Source: JBOHSA01 sp050732995 (lineage in GTDB: Bacteria > Gemmatimonadota > Gemmatimonadetes > Gemmatimonadales > GWC2-71-9). From it: a stretch of 8,354 bases of DNA. Within the stretch, counting starts at the first letter, position 1. Each line of letters starts with the position of its first letter. Under the pieces are notes generated by a model, which worked only from the letters and a program-made list of their open reading frames with translations, had not been told where the DNA came from and did no database searches. Shown in pieces: positions 6,595 through 8,354 of the stretch. A program made the translations under genes and the position numbers. Location of the stretch: assembly GCA_050732995.1 (NCBI GenBank), contig JBOHSA010000207.1, forward strand, positions 1-8,354. Direction: 5' to 3'.

Positions 6595-8054
6595 GCGGCG
6601 CCCAGCTCCCGGACGACGGCCCGCTCATCGAACGGCTGCTTCGCCGTCCCGATCACCTGGTAGGTCTCGTGCCCCTTGCCGGCGAGGAGCACGACGTCGC
6701 CGGGGCGGGCGAGGTCGAGCGCGCGCGCGATGGCGGCCCGCCGATCGGTCAGCCGCTCGTGCGGCCGGTCGCGCATCCCGGCCTCCACGTCATCGAGGAT
6801 GCGCTCCGGATCCTCGGTGCGAGGGTTGTCGGAGGTGGCGACGGCGACATCCGCGAGGCGGACTGCGATCTCGCCCATGGGCGCCCGCTTGCCGCGGTCG
6901 CGGTCGCCTCCCGCGCCGAATACGACGATCACGCGCCCCGCGCCGGTCGCGATGGCCCGCACCGTCTCGAGCGCGCGCCGCAGCGCGTCGGGCGTGTGCG
7001 CGTAGTCCCGCAGGATCGCGCACGGGGTCGTCGCGATGCGCTCCATCCGGCCCGGTACTTGCGGCGCGCTCGTGAGCCGCTCGGCCACGGCCTGCACGTC
7101 GAGGCCCAGCCCCCAGGCGCAGGCGGCGACGCCCAGCGCGTTGGCAACGTTGAAGCGCCCGAGCAACGGCAGGCGCACATCGGCGCTCCCCATCGGGGTC
7201 ACGAGCTCGAAGCGGGTCCCGCTCGCCTCCACCGCGATGCGGCGGGCCGTGACTTCCCCGCCGCGCTCCCCGAACGTGACCCGGCGGTGCTCACGCCGCA
7301 GGCGCTGCCATGCCGGGTCGTCGGCATTCACGACCTCGAGGCCGTCCCGCGCGAGGTGACGCTGGAGCCGGGCCTTGGCCCGGAAGTAGTCCTCGAGCGT
7401 CGGGTGATAGTCCAGGTGATCCCGGGTGAGATTAGTGTACAGGGCGGCGCGGAAGACCAGGCCATCCACGCGCCCCTGGTCCAGGCTGTGGGAGGAGACT
7501 TCCATGGCGACCGCACGCGCGCCGCGCGCGACGAGGGCGGCGAGCGTCGCCTGGAGGTCGATCGGGCCCGGGGTCGTGAGGTTCCCCGCCTCGCTCGGCA
7601 CCGGCGCGCCGGCGGGATCGAAGGCGCCGAGAGTGCCGATCGAGCCGGTGGGGAACAGGGGCGCGAGCACGTGGCGCGCGAGCGTGACGCTCGTGGTTTT
7701 GCCGTTGGTGCCCGTGACGCCGACGAGCTCGAGCCGTGCCGCGGGACGCTCGTACCACGTCTCGGCGGCGACGGCCGCCGCGCGCCGGCCGTCGCGCACG
7801 AGAATCTGGAGCAACGCATCCGGCTGCGCTGTTTCGACCAGTGCCACGGCGGCGCCGCCGTTGCGGGCCGCCGACACGAACGCGTGCCCGTCCTGCACCG
7901 TGCCGCGGATCGCGCAATACAGCATCCCGGGCGCGAGCGAGCGGGTGTCCGCCGTCACGCCGGTGATTTCCGGGAGCCTCCCCTCCTCCGGCGCGTCGGC
8001 GGCCAGCAGGTTGGCATGGCGCAACGCGCTCAGGATTTCGGCGAGTCGGCTCAT
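6591..8054 (-). CDS. murE: UDP-MurNAc-L-Ala-D-Glu--2,6-diaminopimelate ligase MurE
   Basis: MurE adds the third stem-peptide residue. The 487-aa product shows the N-terminal domain (GVTADTRSLAPGMLYCAIRG, 32-51) and P-loop GVTGTNGKTTS (112-122). TTPGP is at 160-164, EVSSHSLDQGRVDG at 185-198 and NLTRDHLDYH at 208-217. Lys227 in FRAKARL is the carbamylated-lysine position. VPGRME (334-339) and DYAHTPDAL (350-358) follow. The C-terminal domain has GAGGDRDRGKRAPMG (380-394), SDNPRTEDP (408-416) and LLAGKGHETYQ (456-466). The DNPR-T-E motif is the established signature of meso-diaminopimelate-adding enzymes; L-Lys-adding MurE lacks its arginine. So DAP-type peptidoglycan is inferred. The ATG at 8054 overlaps the upstream ftsI stop as ATGA, with no Shine-Dalgarno visible. 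The end overlaps murF as ATGA. Confidence 0.97.
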   Translation of the reverse strand: MSRLAEILSALRHANLLAADAPEEGRLPEITGVTADTRSLAPGMLYCAIRGTVQDGHAFVSAARNGGAAVALVETAQPDALLQILVRDGRRAAAVAAETWYERPAARLELVGVTGTNGKTTSVTLARHVLAPLFPTGSIGTLGAFDPAGAPVPSEAGNLTTPGPIDLQATLAALVARGARAVAMEVSSHSLDQGRVDGLVFRAALYTNLTRDHLDYHPTLEDYFRAKARLQRHLARDGLEVVNADDPAWQRLRREHRRVTFGERGGEVTARRIAVEASGTRFELVTPMGSADVRLPLLGRFNVANALGVAACAWGLGLDVQAVAERLTSAPQVPGRMERIATTPCAILRDYAHTPDALRRALETVRAIATGAGRVIVVFGAGGDRDRGKRAPMGEIAVRLADVAVATSDNPRTEDPERILDDVEAGMRDRPHERLTDRRAAIARALDLARPGDVVLLAGKGHETYQVIGTAKQPFDERAVVRELGAA

Positions 8055-8354
8055 GGGCGCCGGCGCGGCGGGCGGGCGGGAGCGGGGGGGGGAGGAGCCG
8101 CCGCGTCGGCGAATAGCGTGACGGTACTGCCGGCGGCGGCGCTGTCGCCCGCGGCGGGCCAGGTGTGGTGGGTCAGGCCCCAGCCTTTCAGTGTCACTCG
8201 GAAACCCCGGCGGTGCAGCGCGCGCACGGCCTCGCGCAGCGGGCGGCCGGTCACGTCGGGTACGGGGCGCCGGGGCCCCCGCTCGGCGGTGTCCGGCCGG
8301 TAGGGCCAGCTCACCACGTACCGCATGACGCCGGCCTCGTCGGCCGCGGGCGCC
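8051..8354 (-). CDS. ftsI: C-terminal end of FtsI-type transpeptidase (PBP) with PASTA domain, truncated by window edge
   Basis: Only the last 100 codons are present, open to the window edge. They start in what would be the end of the transpeptidase region (RYVVSWPYRP) and continue with one PASTA domain beginning VPDVTGRPLREAVRALHRRG, followed by a G...AAGDSAAAGSTVTLF ending typical of PASTA repeats. After the PASTA comes a tail of Ala, Pro and Arg ending PPRRRP. PASTA domains occur on penicillin-binding proteins and Ser/Thr kinases. The position directly upstream of murE, overlapping it as ATGA, fits the division transpeptidase FtsI, which cross-links septal peptidoglycan in the periplasm. 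The catalytic SxxK domain is outside the window, so the assignment rests on PASTA plus dcw position. A PASTA protein of another kind here is unlikely but not excluded. Confidence 0.85.
   Translation of the reverse strand, partial: APAADEAGVMRYVVSWPYRPDTAERGPRRPVPDVTGRPLREAVRALHRRGFRVTLKGWGLTHHTWPAAGDSAAAGSTVTLFADAAAPPPPAPARPPRRRP
8084..8092. repeat. G9/C9 homopolymer in the ftsI 3' end
   Basis: Nine G on the plus strand (C on the coding strand) encode part of a four-proline stretch in the tail after the PASTA domain, about 30 nt before the ATGA overlap with murE. A slip here would change the last residues of FtsI and could uncouple its stop from the murE start. Confidence 0.8.
8105..8263 (-). 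other. PASTA domain coding segment of the FtsI-type gene
   Basis: About 53 residues run from VPDVTG to STVTLFAD. They show the PASTA pattern of an opening VPDV-G, an amphipathic helix (LREAVRALHRRG), two beta strands, and a closing P-AGD...G-TVTL. The usual polar Q/S residue before the P-AG turn is replaced here by HHTW. Only one copy is visible, whereas two are usual in Firmicutes PBPs such as PBP2x. Confidence 0.85.

Noticed and set aside
4216..6663. Very long plus-strand open frame (about 815 codons) antisense to mraY and murF.
   Set aside because: Its translation is dominated by Arg, His, Gly, Pro and Glu with no recognisable motif. It lies fully opposite two genes with complete family motifs. 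Long antisense frames are expected at about 90% GC3 because stop codons are rare there.
6669..8303. Plus-strand open frame (about 544 codons) antisense to murE and the ftsI tail.
   Set aside because: Same shadow effect: no domain, no Shine-Dalgarno-supported start, low-complexity Arg/Gly/Ala composition, opposite a clear MurE.

Overview
This window is one densely packed segment of the division and cell wall (dcw) cluster, encoded entirely on the minus strand. Reading in the direction of transcription (high to low coordinates), it contains the 3' end of a PASTA-tailed FtsI/PBP gene, then murE, murF, mraY, murD, ftsW, murG and the 5' third of murC. GC content is very high (roughly 70%, about 90% G/C at third codon positions where I counted in murE). 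The canonical order, the meso-diaminopimelate signature in MurE, and the single C-terminal PASTA domain on FtsI suggest a Gram-negative-type bacterium with DAP peptidoglycan. Gemmatimonadota is my best guess; Myxococcota-like or other high-GC lineages are alternatives. This taxonomic call is inference.

Layout: FtsI tail 8354-8051, murE 8054-6591, murF 6594-5254, mraY 5235-4114, murD 4117-2744, ftsW 2747-1590, murG 1593-505, murC 453-1 (runs off the window). Five of the seven junctions are 4-bp stop/start overlaps (ATGA at ftsI/murE, murE/murF and mraY/murD; GTGA at murD/ftsW and ftsW/murG). The other two are an 18-nt gap before mraY, which carries a good Shine-Dalgarno, and a 51-nt gap before murC, which does not. 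No stretch above 60 nt lacks a gene. I see no RNA gene, mobile element, CRISPR array or terminator hairpin.

How the genes work together: MurC, MurD, MurE and MurF successively add L-Ala, D-Glu, meso-DAP (predicted) and D-Ala-D-Ala to UDP-MurNAc in the cytoplasm. MraY transfers the phospho-MurNAc-pentapeptide to undecaprenyl phosphate (lipid I). MurG adds GlcNAc (lipid II). FtsW polymerises lipid II at the septum and FtsI cross-links it.

I did not find a previously undescribed system here; these are core genes. The points worth a second look are local: a compositional break with a plausible near-leaderless promoter at the murG/murC junction, a 17-bp palindrome at the murG 3' end, long G homopolymers inside the ftsW, murD and murC reading frames, and substitutions in normally invariant FtsW motifs.
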